Positions 21,414 to 31,433 of a stretch of DNA of 57,411 bases are shown piece after piece. A model generated the notes under the pieces. The model searched no databases. It was not told where the DNA came from and saw only the letters and a program-made list of their open reading frames with translations. The DNA is taken from contig JAILIF010000030.1 in NCBI GenBank assembly GCA_024695405.1, positions 1 to 57,411 on the forward strand, written 5' to 3'. The DNA comes from Bacilli bacterium. Lineage in GTDB: Bacteria; Bacillota_I; Bacilli_A; RFN20; CAG-826. Positions within the stretch are counted from its first letter, which is position 1; the number at the start of each line of letters is the position of its first letter. The position numbers were made by a program, and so were the translations under genes.

Positions 21414-22356
21414 CGCCGATTTCCCTTTCTTCTATTTCGCCATTTTCAGCCTTAGGTCTATTTAGTACTTCTCCTCTGAACCACATTGTTGCGGATCCAC
21501 CACCATCAAGGTTATAAGCTACTTTAACGCCTTTACTATGAATAAATTCAGCAGCCTCATATAAACTCTGGCCGTATGAATCAGGAAGCCTGCCCTCGCT
21601 TATAGTTATAAAGTAATGCAAAGGTTCAATTATTCCTATAACGCTTCTTTGATTTCCATAATTTTGTGCAATTCCAGTACTAACTTCAGAATTATTTTCT
21701 ACAACAATCTTATAGTCATTAACTAATGCTGGACCAAACGAAAATACCTGCCATGGCTTTTTCGGACTAGACATTATGCTATTTAATGGAGTTTTAGTTT
21801 CTTCTATTATTTCAAAGGATCCATCATTCCAAATCACTAAATCCTCATCACCAAGATTCTTGCTTCTTGAACTGTCCCTAAAAGCCTCTCCATTTCTTAC
21901 AACATAACCGTATTCGCGTCCTGCATAATTATCACCGCTTATTGCAAATACTGCATTACCATCGCTTGCAATTTTAGATGTTTTATTATAAATGTTACGG
22001 CCAAAAGTAATCTTACCTTCTTTATTAGAAGCAAACCTTCCTAATAAGTGTTCTACATCGATAATTCGAACATCAGCACAAAATACTATAGTATCAACTA
22101 GTTTATTCTTTTTATCTTTGGTTTTAACAATTTCTTTATAAATCTTTATTTCAAGAGCACTAGACTTGTAATAACGTAAATATTCGTTGTTTTCCGTTAT
22201 AATTTCATCGTTTTCATTTTCAGGAAGCTTATCACCATATTTATCTTCAACAATAATTTGGTTTGAGTCAGGTATTATTAAGGTGTCTAAAACAGAATAA
22301 ACTGCATAACACGATAGGCCTATACCAAACACCAAAGGGAAAACAAACTTTTTCAT
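21394..22356 (-). CDS. phosphodiester glycosidase family (NAGPA domain) exported protein
   Basis: N-terminal TM; VFAISGDNYAGREYGYVVRNGE, AYNLDGGGSATMWFRGEVLNRP. Confidence 0.88.
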   Translation of the reverse strand: MKKFVFPLVFGIGLSCYAVYSVLDTLIIPDSNQIIVEDKYGDKLPENENDEIITENNEYLRYYKSSALEIKIYKEIVKTKDKKNKLVDTIVFCADVRIIDVEHLLGRFASNKEGKITFGRNIYNKTSKIASDGNAVFAISGDNYAGREYGYVVRNGEAFRDSSRSKNLGDEDLVIWNDGSFEIIEETKTPLNSIMSSPKKPWQVFSFGPALVNDYKIVVENNSEVSTGIAQNYGNQRSVIGIIEPLHYFITISEGRLPDSYGQSLYEAAEFIHSKGVKVAYNLDGGGSATMWFRGEVLNRPKAENGEIEEREIGDAILFK

Positions 22357-23399
22357 TCAACTTTTCTTTTTGCTCTTATAACAATAATCTTTTGAACGAT
22401 ATAAGAGGCAACAAACAATATAGCTTCAACTAATAGCTTAGCAACCATGTTGTTCCATCCAGCTACATCAACCAATAACGCAACAAATGCGGTATTTAAC
22501 CCCATGTTTACACCTGCAAGTATAAAATACTTAATCGCATATTTCAGTGTCTTACCTCGCTTAAGTTTAAACACAAAGAACATGTTAATTGTAAAGTTAA
22601 CAACTGAGGCAACAATTCTAGCAATTATGTTAGCCACAATTGTTTTTAGCGCCATATCGTCAGGGAAGATAGCACACAAAAGCGCAAATAAGCCGAAATC
22701 AACTAAAAAGCCAATTATAGAAGACATAGCAAACTTCATAAATTGTTTAAAGATTCTTAAAGAATCTCTTAAAGGATTGTAATGACTTCTAGAATTATTG
22801 TCTAAATAAATCGTTGCAATAGGAACTTCAATAATAGGAATTCTTTCACGAGACAAATAAAGAATCATATTTGTTTCGTATTCATAACGGTTTCCTTCGA
22901 TTTCTAATAAATTTTCAATGTTTTTATATGTAAAAGCTCTTAAACCAGTTTGAGTATCATAGATGTTATTACCAGTAGATAATCGCATAAGAGTTCTAGC
23001 AACAAAATTACCAAATACAGATTTCTTTTGATCGGTTTGTTTAAAGTTTCTACTTCCAAGAATTAAACAATCTGGCTGTTTTTCTGCTTTTTGTATAACT
23101 TTTAAAGCGTCTTCATATGTATGTTGACCATCGCCATCAATAGTTACAACAGCGTATTCTTTATCCTTAAAAGCTTCTTGTATATATTTAAGACCTGTTT
23201 TTAAAGCAGCGCCTTTACCTCTATTTGTATTATGTCTTAAAACTGTGCATGCTTTCGGAATCATGTTAAAAACAGAATCATATTCAGGTCCACTTCCATC
23301 GTTAACAACGACAATATGAAAAGATTGCATACATCTTAAAACAGTCTTAACAAGTAAGTCATCTGGTTGATAAGAAGGGATAAGTGCGATGTATTCCAT
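22353..23399 (-). CDS. bifunctional glycosyltransferase family 2 / GtrA flippase-like protein
   Basis: ALIPSYQPDDLL, VNDGSG, TIDGDGQH; C-terminal GtrA-type four-TM region. Confidence 0.9.
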   Translation of the reverse strand: MEYIALIPSYQPDDLLVKTVLRCMQSFHIVVVNDGSGPEYDSVFNMIPKACTVLRHNTNRGKGAALKTGLKYIQEAFKDKEYAVVTIDGDGQHTYEDALKVIQKAEKQPDCLILGSRNFKQTDQKKSVFGNFVARTLMRLSTGNNIYDTQTGLRAFTYKNIENLLEIEGNRYEYETNMILYLSRERIPIIEVPIATIYLDNNSRSHYNPLRDSLRIFKQFMKFAMSSIIGFLVDFGLFALLCAIFPDDMALKTIVANIIARIVASVVNFTINMFFVFKLKRGKTLKYAIKYFILAGVNMGLNTAFVALLVDVAGWNNMVAKLLVEAILFVASYIVQKIIVIRAKRKVE

Positions 23400-23498
23400 G
23401 TTTTCCTCTTGCTTAAATTACATAAATTATATTTATTTAACGCAAAAATGTATAGAAAAAATAAAAGAAAAAAAAGAACCCTAAGGATTCTTTTCATA

Positions 23499-23843
23499 TT
23501 AATATTTGTTATCAGTTTTTATTCTTTTCGCAAATTCTTCATCACTTTCAAGTAGCATCATAATTCCTTGAACGATGCCGATAATCCAAGGAATTCCTGT
23601 CCAGAAGAATATTGCAGAAATAATGCCAAGATTTTTATTTCCTAAATAGAAATGCTGAATTCCAAATTCGCCAAGAAAAAGTGCTAGTAATGCAGCAATA
23701 ATTTTATTCTTTCCGTTAACATTTTCACCGAAAATGGATTCAATAGTACTTTCTTCATTTTTTAAAGGTGCAACTTGTTTCCCACAGTGAGGGCAAACAA
23801 CACAATCATCATCGATTTCTGCACCACAAAACTTACAATACAT
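23499..23843 (-). CDS. zinc-ribbon plus TM2 domain protein
   Basis: MYCKFCGAEIDDDCVVCPHCGKQ; KNKIIAALLALFLGEFGIQHFYLGN. Confidence 0.88.
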   Translation of the reverse strand: MYCKFCGAEIDDDCVVCPHCGKQVAPLKNEESTIESIFGENVNGKNKIIAALLALFLGEFGIQHFYLGNKNLGIISAIFFWTGIPWIIGIVQGIMMLLESDEEFAKRIKTDNKY

Positions 23844-23888
23844 AACAACAACTCCTTAAATTTATTTAAAAATAAATCGTAAACTATT

Positions 23889-24653
23889 TTATAGAATTCT
23901 TGCTCTCTTATCTCTAAATAGTAGTAAGACTGTTACGATGTACGCAACAACTGCAACACCAGCAGCAATTACAGGGAAGAAGTTTGGAACCCCCAATACC
24001 ATTCCTTGAATAAATACAAGTGCATTTCCAGCAAGCAATAAGCCAAGGAATACTACATTGTTGACGTGTTTATATCTTTCTTCGCTAAAGAGGAATAGCA
24101 TCATGATTGTGAAAGTAACAACTAATCCGCCACTTGTCAAAGCTTCAAAGACTAAATAAATTTTTCTACCATATGAATCGACATTTGTTACATTGTGAAC
24201 TAGTGGAATTGCCATTCCGAACGCAATAAAGTAAATAAACGAAGCAATTGTAGAACCCACAGCTTCTTTTTTATGCATGATTTCAATGAATTTGGTGAAG
24301 CATGCAACAAACAAGAAAATATATGCAATGAATTGAATGATAATTTGTGACTCAGGAGTATCAAGCATACCAGCAACAAGAAGAACACCAGCATCAATAA
24401 TCATTAGTTTACTATTAGCGCCAATACCATTTGCAAGAATCTTTCCAATAATTCTTAGGAAAATAACTAAAGCCAAGAATAAGCAAAAAGTTGTTAGACC
24501 GAAACTATAGATATTAAAAGCGCCTTTAAGGTAAACCTTAGCGAATCCATATTTAGTCAAACTAGAGACAATGGAATAAACACGTTCTAAAAACAAAATT
24601 AGAAAATAACCGCCAAAGCCTGTTAACATCAAAATATTATGCTTTTTCTCCAT
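23889..24653 (-). CDS. multi-pass membrane protein, unknown function
   Basis: Several hydrophobic segments; RBS AAGGAG upstream. Confidence 0.6.
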   Translation of the reverse strand: MEKKHNILMLTGFGGYFLILFLERVYSIVSSLTKYGFAKVYLKGAFNIYSFGLTTFCLFLALVIFLRIIGKILANGIGANSKLMIIDAGVLLVAGMLDTPESQIIIQFIAYIFLFVACFTKFIEIMHKKEAVGSTIASFIYFIAFGMAIPLVHNVTNVDSYGRKIYLVFEALTSGGLVVTFTIMMLFLFSEERYKHVNNVVFLGLLLAGNALVFIQGMVLGVPNFFPVIAAGVAVVAYIVTVLLLFRDKRARIL

Positions 24654-24811
24654 AATAATTTCTCCTTATTACTCTTAATCACTTCTTATAATAAGAAACA
24701 ACTATAAAAAAGTCAAAAAATTATTGTTATAATTTGAAATATGCAGTTATATTCCTGTGTAGAAACACAAAATATATGTCAAAATTTGTTGTTTTAAAGA
24801 AATATCAAAAA

Positions 24812-27190
24812 CTAAACCATTTCAAAGCTTACAAAAATATAATCCTCGTAAGTAGCCGATGTGTAATATAGACAAGGAATAACGTAATAAAGGTCGCATA
24901 TCAAATCAGTATACAAAAGAGCTTGATTGTTATCTCCTCCATCATCGTTCTTAAGTGAAAGTTCGTCGGTACATGGATTGACAAAATACAAATATGTATC
25001 AACATATGCTCCGTCATAACCAGTATTAATTTTGTATCTTCCTTTATTATTAATTCTCACTACAAATGGATTTACACTATCCTTTATATGTCTAAAATGA
25101 CTCTCGTGTCCAGAAGAAGAAACTTCTATTTTATTAAAGAAACTCTGATATGTTTGTTCAGAGCCAATTCCATAACGCTGATTAATTTGTGTTATTGATA
25201 TTTTTGTATATCCATATTCACTTTCGTTATAAAAATTAACGATTAATGAGTATTTTACGTTAGGAAATAAGTCTGAAACTATAAAGGCATTATAAGAATA
25301 TCCACCATCGTCGTTTGATGCCACTAGATTTCCATTCCAATCATATAATTCAAAATATGTATCTTTATTTCCAAAGGATTGTATGACCTTTTTTCCAGAT
25401 TTCTCAAACGTAATTTCTACATTTGCTTTCTGTCCTGGCAACAAAGAAATTCTCTTTTCGTAATACCTGTTAGCGGCAACACTAGCAACCGAAACTGCAG
25501 TGTTATATGTGGCATCACATCTTCCACTAAAAGAAGCAATATTTTCTTTTGATAAAATTTGACCATGGTTAAAATATTTTTGATTGTTATATATATAAAA
25601 ATAACTTATCCATTCTTTTTCTACCTTTAATCCCTTTAAAAGAAATGCGGCTAGTCCAGAAAATCTTTCATAATAATATGCTTTATCTATGTAACTACTT
25701 GGTGCAATGCGCTGCACATTTATAAAATTAGGGCACCCATTAATGTCAATGCTATTACTTAAACTATCAGGAATACAAATAACTTTTTCTATGCCAGTCA
25801 AATTAAAAAATCTAATTGTCACACTATTATCTTCATAACTTGCAACTGAGCAGGTTACACCATCTTTTATTTGGTTAATTTGAACAGTCATGGTAAGAAG
25901 AAAATCTGAAGCCAAGTCATCTTTTGTTTTAAAATTGGTGCAATACGTAATGTAGGTAGTACTTTTTCCATTTTCAAGCCAATTATAGCGAAAACTTATA
26001 TACTCATCTTTATTTGTTTCAACACATACACGCCTGGTCGAAAACGGACCAATAGAAATGCCGGAAAAGCTAAGAGAACTACCACACCATTGCGATGCAG
26101 CAAGGCGGTTCGTTGAAACGGTTGTATATGTTAAATTGACAGGATATTTATTCGGATTTGTAATTTCTATGTTCGCAACAAATTTTTTATTTCCATTGCT
26201 AATTTTACTGAGATAATCGAGCTTAGCATAGACATTATTTTGAACTGGCATTAGCAAACTACTTTTCAAAAAATCCGAAGGCAAAGCATTAACTAGATTG
26301 TCCAAAATACTTATACCCGCATATTTAAACGCAGCATTAACCAATTCCGAACAAAACCAATCTTCGGAATTATTGCTCAAATGTGGACTACGCAAAAAAT
26401 CAAAAGTATATGGTTTCCCAACTTGTCGTTTAATAAAAGGGGACACAACGTTTTTAATTTTATTAACGTAATCATTACTTACGTTGTAGTTTCCGCTTGA
26501 TTTTGGTCTTAAAATAACGCATCCGTAATCGACCATTCTACCATCATCTAGGAAGCCATACATTACGCCTCTACCAACAGCATCAACAGTTCTAATAAAG
26601 GAATTAGGCGAAATCGGATTTCCAAAAATTTTAGCATCACACTTTCTATCTACATCTAAAACATATCCAACATGTCCTATATTTCCCAAAATAGTGTTTG
26701 TTTCAACGACAATGTCGCCTTCCTTGATAAAAGAATAGTCAAAATTATAATGCAAATCTCTATGGAAAGCTATTTCAGGAATAGAATTGCAATGGTCGAA
26801 TTCATAGTGTCTTTCAGATCGAAAATATAATCCTTTTAAAATGTAATCGGCCTCCATTAGTTTATTAACACCATCACCGCCATAAGCTTCATCTGAAATG
26901 GCGCTTGATTTTTGAATAACCGAATTGGTGTACTCTACCAAATTTCTCGAATTTGACTCATAATATCCATTTTTAAAATTTTCAAAAGATTCAATTTTGC
27001 TATTATTATTTTTCGTTTCCTCTGCAGCAACAGAATAATATTTTTCAAAAACATCATCGTAAGAAACCACAGAATAATAATCATTTTCAAACTGTTCTTG
27101 TGCAGAGCACGCACTAGTATGTTGGTTATTTTCAAATCCAAAAACAACCATCAAAACAGCAATTGAAACAAATGCTTTCTTTAGTATCAT
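24812..27190 (-). CDS. large secreted protein with permuted papain-like (YiiX/C92-like) N-terminal domain
   Basis: Signal peptide; GDIVVETN...GHVGYVLDVD (His) preceding KPYTFDFL...DWFCSELVNAAFKYAG (Cys), the circularly permuted order; C-terminal pre-peptidase-like repeats. Confidence 0.65.
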   Translation of the reverse strand: MILKKAFVSIAVLMVVFGFENNQHTSACSAQEQFENDYYSVVSYDDVFEKYYSVAAEETKNNNSKIESFENFKNGYYESNSRNLVEYTNSVIQKSSAISDEAYGGDGVNKLMEADYILKGLYFRSERHYEFDHCNSIPEIAFHRDLHYNFDYSFIKEGDIVVETNTILGNIGHVGYVLDVDRKCDAKIFGNPISPNSFIRTVDAVGRGVMYGFLDDGRMVDYGCVILRPKSSGNYNVSNDYVNKIKNVVSPFIKRQVGKPYTFDFLRSPHLSNNSEDWFCSELVNAAFKYAGISILDNLVNALPSDFLKSSLLMPVQNNVYAKLDYLSKISNGNKKFVANIEITNPNKYPVNLTYTTVSTNRLAASQWCGSSLSFSGISIGPFSTRRVCVETNKDEYISFRYNWLENGKSTTYITYCTNFKTKDDLASDFLLTMTVQINQIKDGVTCSVASYEDNSVTIRFFNLTGIEKVICIPDSLSNSIDINGCPNFINVQRIAPSSYIDKAYYYERFSGLAAFLLKGLKVEKEWISYFYIYNNQKYFNHGQILSKENIASFSGRCDATYNTAVSVASVAANRYYEKRISLLPGQKANVEITFEKSGKKVIQSFGNKDTYFELYDWNGNLVASNDDGGYSYNAFIVSDLFPNVKYSLIVNFYNESEYGYTKISITQINQRYGIGSEQTYQSFFNKIEVSSSGHESHFRHIKDSVNPFVVRINNKGRYKINTGYDGAYVDTYLYFVNPCTDELSLKNDDGGDNNQALLYTDLICDLYYVIPCLYYTSATYEDYIFVSFEMV

Positions 27191-27397
27191 ATAAAACCCT
27201 CCCCAAAAGCTAAAATAATTATATAAAAACGATTAACCGTTTACATCATTTTTTTAACTAAAAGTCTTCCTAATTAGAAACAATTTTGCTTTTTGTACGT
27301 GCTCTAAAAAGAAGAAAAAAATAGAGCCAAAAGTACATAACAATAGATTGAAGATTTTTATTTCAGGTTATTTGGACTAAAATCACTCTTTTAAAAA

Positions 27398-30300
27398 TTA
27401 TAAAGCCCTGATAGATTCTACAGGTGGTCTTCTAGAAGCTTTAATAACAGGCAATAACGTTCCAATAATAGAAACAACAATCGCCACTCCTAAAACTATA
27501 GCAACGTTTATTACTCCGAATTCAAAAAGCTGTAATCTAAATGCGTTTTCATTTTCTGCAAGTTTATTGTTTAAAATTACACAAGTAACGCCACTTAGCA
27601 CTGACGAAATGGCGAAACAAATAAGTGCAATAATACCAGATTCAGAGAAGAAGATTTTAAATACATCGCTTCCCCTAGCACCAACTGCTCTAAGAATACC
27701 GATTTCCTTTTGTTTTGAAGATATGGATGTAGATATCAAATTAAGAAGCATTAAAGCGCTAAATACAGCCATTGAAGATCCAATGATAAGGAAAACCAAT
27801 TTTAGTTCTCCTAAAAATCCTGTAACAAAATCAATAGTTTCTGAGACCTTATTGTCTAATTTATAGAAAGATTCATCAGGAAATTCTTGAAGCATATACT
27901 TTAATTGTTCTGAAGTTTTATCGCTTAAGGAAATTAAGTAACTATATTGAGCGTTACTATCGATAACATAATTTGTTTTTTCGACATATCTCCAACTATA
28001 GTCTCCATTATATGGATTTGGTAAGGCTTTATCCTTCCATTCGTCAGCAATCATAATCTCATCATACGAATTGAGCATATCATCAACAATGTAGAACCCA
28101 GCAATATTTAAACCTTGTGAAGATCCATTTTTAGATGTAATGCCATAAGGAGAACTATATTTTATAGACCCATCAAAAGAATTTTTAACGTAATAGCTTT
28201 CTAATGCGCCTATCACAGCTTTAATTTCTGTTGTTGTTAATGGCTCAGATGCAATTTCTTCAATATCCAAATTTGGATAGGAAGGTTTTATATTGTCAAG
28301 TACGTAACCATCTTTAGCTGCTGTTATTAACTTAATTAAACCATGCAAAGCGACTTCTGCATTAGGAAGGCTTTCAACATAATAAATTGATTTGCCCGCC
28401 TCATCGTAATTCATGTTAACGAATCCTATTTCACTGAAGTCATAATGGAAAGAATATATCTCATTATTGTTTTCATCAACACGAGAATAAGCACTTGTAA
28501 CTAATTCTCCGATAATTATATTCCCTTTAGTATCTTTATAGTACTTATCAGTTAATACTGAACCTGCTTGTTTTTTGAAGCTTAGTGCTCCAGTAGTTGG
28601 ATTAACAAACAATCCTTTACACAAATAAGTATTGTCTTTCTTAATAGTCTGAACTTTTCCATTATTGTCAAAGCAATAAGTTGAGATTTTATTTAATTCA
28701 ACACTGTTATCGCTTTTTAAAACATACCTTGTTTTTCCATCTAATTCATAAATAGATTTTACTTGGTCTTCTAAATAAGGCGTATCTGTAGTTGGATCGT
28801 AATAAAGATCTGTCAAATTAATGGTTTTAAAAGAGCCGTTATATGTTCCAATAAACTCTTTATCCATGTTAAACCAACAAAGAGTTTGATTATCATAGCC
28901 TGTTTCAGGTTCAAGTTTTGCATCACTATAATCACTATTTGCATAGCCAAAATCTGCAAACGCTATTGGATTCATATCATCATCAATGATAATTCCGTTA
29001 CCATCAATTCTTTCAAAACCATCTTCTTCCTTAAATTTGATTTCTTTTGTCGAATAATTTATAAAAATTTCTTCAAATGTATAAGAACCATAGTATGGCT
29101 CATACCAAGATAATTCACCATTTCTATCATATCGCCCGTTCATCTGTCCCGTTGAACAATTAGCCATTTCTGATATTGCGTTTCTAAACGAACTAGCTCT
29201 TACATTAATGTAAGCTTCATTCAATGTTAAGAAAGGAACAGATGCCAAAGCATTTCCATTGACATCATAGAATTTAAAATAATCTTTATAAGAATTTACT
29301 GAAGAAACAGTTAAAGCAGACATACAATCGGAATCATACACAGGATAATAACTAGATTTATCATCCGCATTGTTAAATGATTGATAACTATATGGATCTA
29401 ACAATCTTAAACCATAGAACGTTTCATTGCTTATTGACATTCTGTTATAGCTATTTGTAGGCATTAAATATGTTTTGTTATGATCAAAGAATGATTTTGA
29501 AATATAACCTAATGAAGAATAGCTTGAACGATATACATCATTAAAACTGTTTAAAACTTCGTTATATTCATTATCAGAAACGCTTGTGCGATCTTTTTCT
29601 TTTAAAATATCAAATTTTGCATTATTTAAAGCGTTATCTAATTTGTAGATTCCAGAAATCTTAAATTCAAAAGTCTTACTAGCTCCAGTCATTTGATTAT
29701 TTAAATACGCTCTTACTTTTTTGTTAATCAAATCATTCGGATTATTTATTTCAACTGTAACTCCAGTGTCATAATCGCGGTAATTACACTCTTTGAATAT
29801 TTCGTAAGTATATTCACTAATTGCCATTTCATTATCATCTATTGGATAATGCCCAGCAATGTTGCTGAAGCCATTTTGTCTTAAAAGATAGTCTTCTCCG
29901 CAATCGCTTAATCCTCTTAGACAACTATTTTTATAAAAATCATAATCTGATTGAATATTCAAAAATTGGGTTAAATCAAATTGCTTGTCATAAATGCCAG
30001 CAAAATCTAATCCTAATGATTCGTTGTTTAATTTTGCAATATCTTCTTTAGAAATATTTGTATCTCTATCATCTATTCTTTCATCTCTAACTTCTTCTTT
30101 GCCGTTTTTATCTGTTCTATATTCAGTGGTATGAACGTTATACATTTTCTTTAACACCAAAGATTCATATACTTCTTCTTGCAAGCCTTTGGCTTGTGAA
30201 AAGCCAGGATTATATAACATCAATGTAGATAAAACCCCAAACATTGTAAAAGCAACAATACATAAAAACATTGTGAAAATTAATCTTCCCGGTTTTATCT

Positions 30301-31303
30301 TTAAGTTTGACGCTCCCATTTTTAAAGCATGTCTGGCAGGGAGTTTAGATTTAATGAATTTAGTTTCTTTTCCATCATATGATTTGATATCAATTTTCTT
30401 TAAATCAGTATCTTTAAAACACTGTTGAGCACCATCATCACTTATCTTTGCAATCTTTTTAAAAGTTGTGACGTTATTTTCGTTATTAGAGATGATTATT
30501 TCACCTCTTCCCTTAATAGATTTAAGAACTTCTTTAAAATCTTCCTCTGTTAAACTAGCACCATCTTTAATTTGAATTGTGCCATCTCCAACTTTTTTAA
30601 TATTGCTAGATAATAGTTCTGCTTGAGCAAAGCTCTTTGTATGGTCACTTAATATCTTCCCATCTTTAAGTTCAATAATACGGTCAGCATATTCTTCTGC
30701 GAAGTCTCTATCGTGAGAAACAATAATAACTAATTTAGTTTCAGATAATTTCTTAAGTGTATCTAATACTTGTTTACCTGTATTTGAATCAAGAGCACCA
30801 GTTGGTTCATCTGCCATAATGATTTCAGGATTCTTAATAAGAGCTCTTGCAATAGCAATTCTTTGTTTTTGACCACCTGAAAGAGTATTTGGCTTTCTCT
30901 TACCCATTCCTTCAAGATCAACTTTCTTTAGTAAATCTTCTACTTCTTTCTTATCGTTTTTCTTACCTTGAAGTTCAAGGGCAAGAGCAATATTAGTTTC
31001 AATATTAAATTCATTCAAGATGTTATATTCTTGGAAAACGAATCCAACAAATGTGTTTCTATATGAATCGAAATCTGATTGAGTAAAATCCTTAGATGAC
31101 TTTCCTTTAACAATGATTTCACCTGAATCAGGTCTATCAAGACCACCAGAAACATTTAGTAAAGTAGATTTACCTGATCCTGATTTACCAAGTAAAAACA
31201 CCATTCCTGTTTCAGGGAATTGGATAGACACTCCGTCTAGAGCATGTACTTCAACTCCGCCTTTGGTTTTGTAGTACTTCTTCAAATCACGTACTTCTAA
31301 CAT
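27398..31303 (-). CDS. MacB/FtsX-type ABC transporter: fused ATPase and permease with a very large ectodomain
   Basis: LGKSGSGKSTLLNVSGGLDRP, LSGGQKQRIAIARAL, ADEPTGALD; FtsX-like C-terminus (GILRAVGARGSDVFKIFF); ~800 aa between TM1 and the C-terminal TMs. Confidence 0.92.
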   Translation of the reverse strand: MLEVRDLKKYYKTKGGVEVHALDGVSIQFPETGMVFLLGKSGSGKSTLLNVSGGLDRPDSGEIIVKGKSSKDFTQSDFDSYRNTFVGFVFQEYNILNEFNIETNIALALELQGKKNDKKEVEDLLKKVDLEGMGKRKPNTLSGGQKQRIAIARALIKNPEIIMADEPTGALDSNTGKQVLDTLKKLSETKLVIIVSHDRDFAEEYADRIIELKDGKILSDHTKSFAQAELLSSNIKKVGDGTIQIKDGASLTEEDFKEVLKSIKGRGEIIISNNENNVTTFKKIAKISDDGAQQCFKDTDLKKIDIKSYDGKETKFIKSKLPARHALKMGASNLKIKPGRLIFTMFLCIVAFTMFGVLSTLMLYNPGFSQAKGLQEEVYESLVLKKMYNVHTTEYRTDKNGKEEVRDERIDDRDTNISKEDIAKLNNESLGLDFAGIYDKQFDLTQFLNIQSDYDFYKNSCLRGLSDCGEDYLLRQNGFSNIAGHYPIDDNEMAISEYTYEIFKECNYRDYDTGVTVEINNPNDLINKKVRAYLNNQMTGASKTFEFKISGIYKLDNALNNAKFDILKEKDRTSVSDNEYNEVLNSFNDVYRSSYSSLGYISKSFFDHNKTYLMPTNSYNRMSISNETFYGLRLLDPYSYQSFNNADDKSSYYPVYDSDCMSALTVSSVNSYKDYFKFYDVNGNALASVPFLTLNEAYINVRASSFRNAISEMANCSTGQMNGRYDRNGELSWYEPYYGSYTFEEIFINYSTKEIKFKEEDGFERIDGNGIIIDDDMNPIAFADFGYANSDYSDAKLEPETGYDNQTLCWFNMDKEFIGTYNGSFKTINLTDLYYDPTTDTPYLEDQVKSIYELDGKTRYVLKSDNSVELNKISTYCFDNNGKVQTIKKDNTYLCKGLFVNPTTGALSFKKQAGSVLTDKYYKDTKGNIIIGELVTSAYSRVDENNNEIYSFHYDFSEIGFVNMNYDEAGKSIYYVESLPNAEVALHGLIKLITAAKDGYVLDNIKPSYPNLDIEEIASEPLTTTEIKAVIGALESYYVKNSFDGSIKYSSPYGITSKNGSSQGLNIAGFYIVDDMLNSYDEIMIADEWKDKALPNPYNGDYSWRYVEKTNYVIDSNAQYSYLISLSDKTSEQLKYMLQEFPDESFYKLDNKVSETIDFVTGFLGELKLVFLIIGSSMAVFSALMLLNLISTSISSKQKEIGILRAVGARGSDVFKIFFSESGIIALICFAISSVLSGVTCVILNNKLAENENAFRLQLFEFGVINVAIVLGVAIVVSIIGTLLPVIKASRRPPVESIRAL

Positions 31304-31433
31304 ATGCTGTACCTCTATGCAATTTAGATAAATTTATTATAGTTTATTTTAAATAAAATTAATATAGAAAGCACAATAAAAAGCAAATTATTTGCACATT
31401 TATCAAAAACATATATTCAATTAGGCAAGATAT

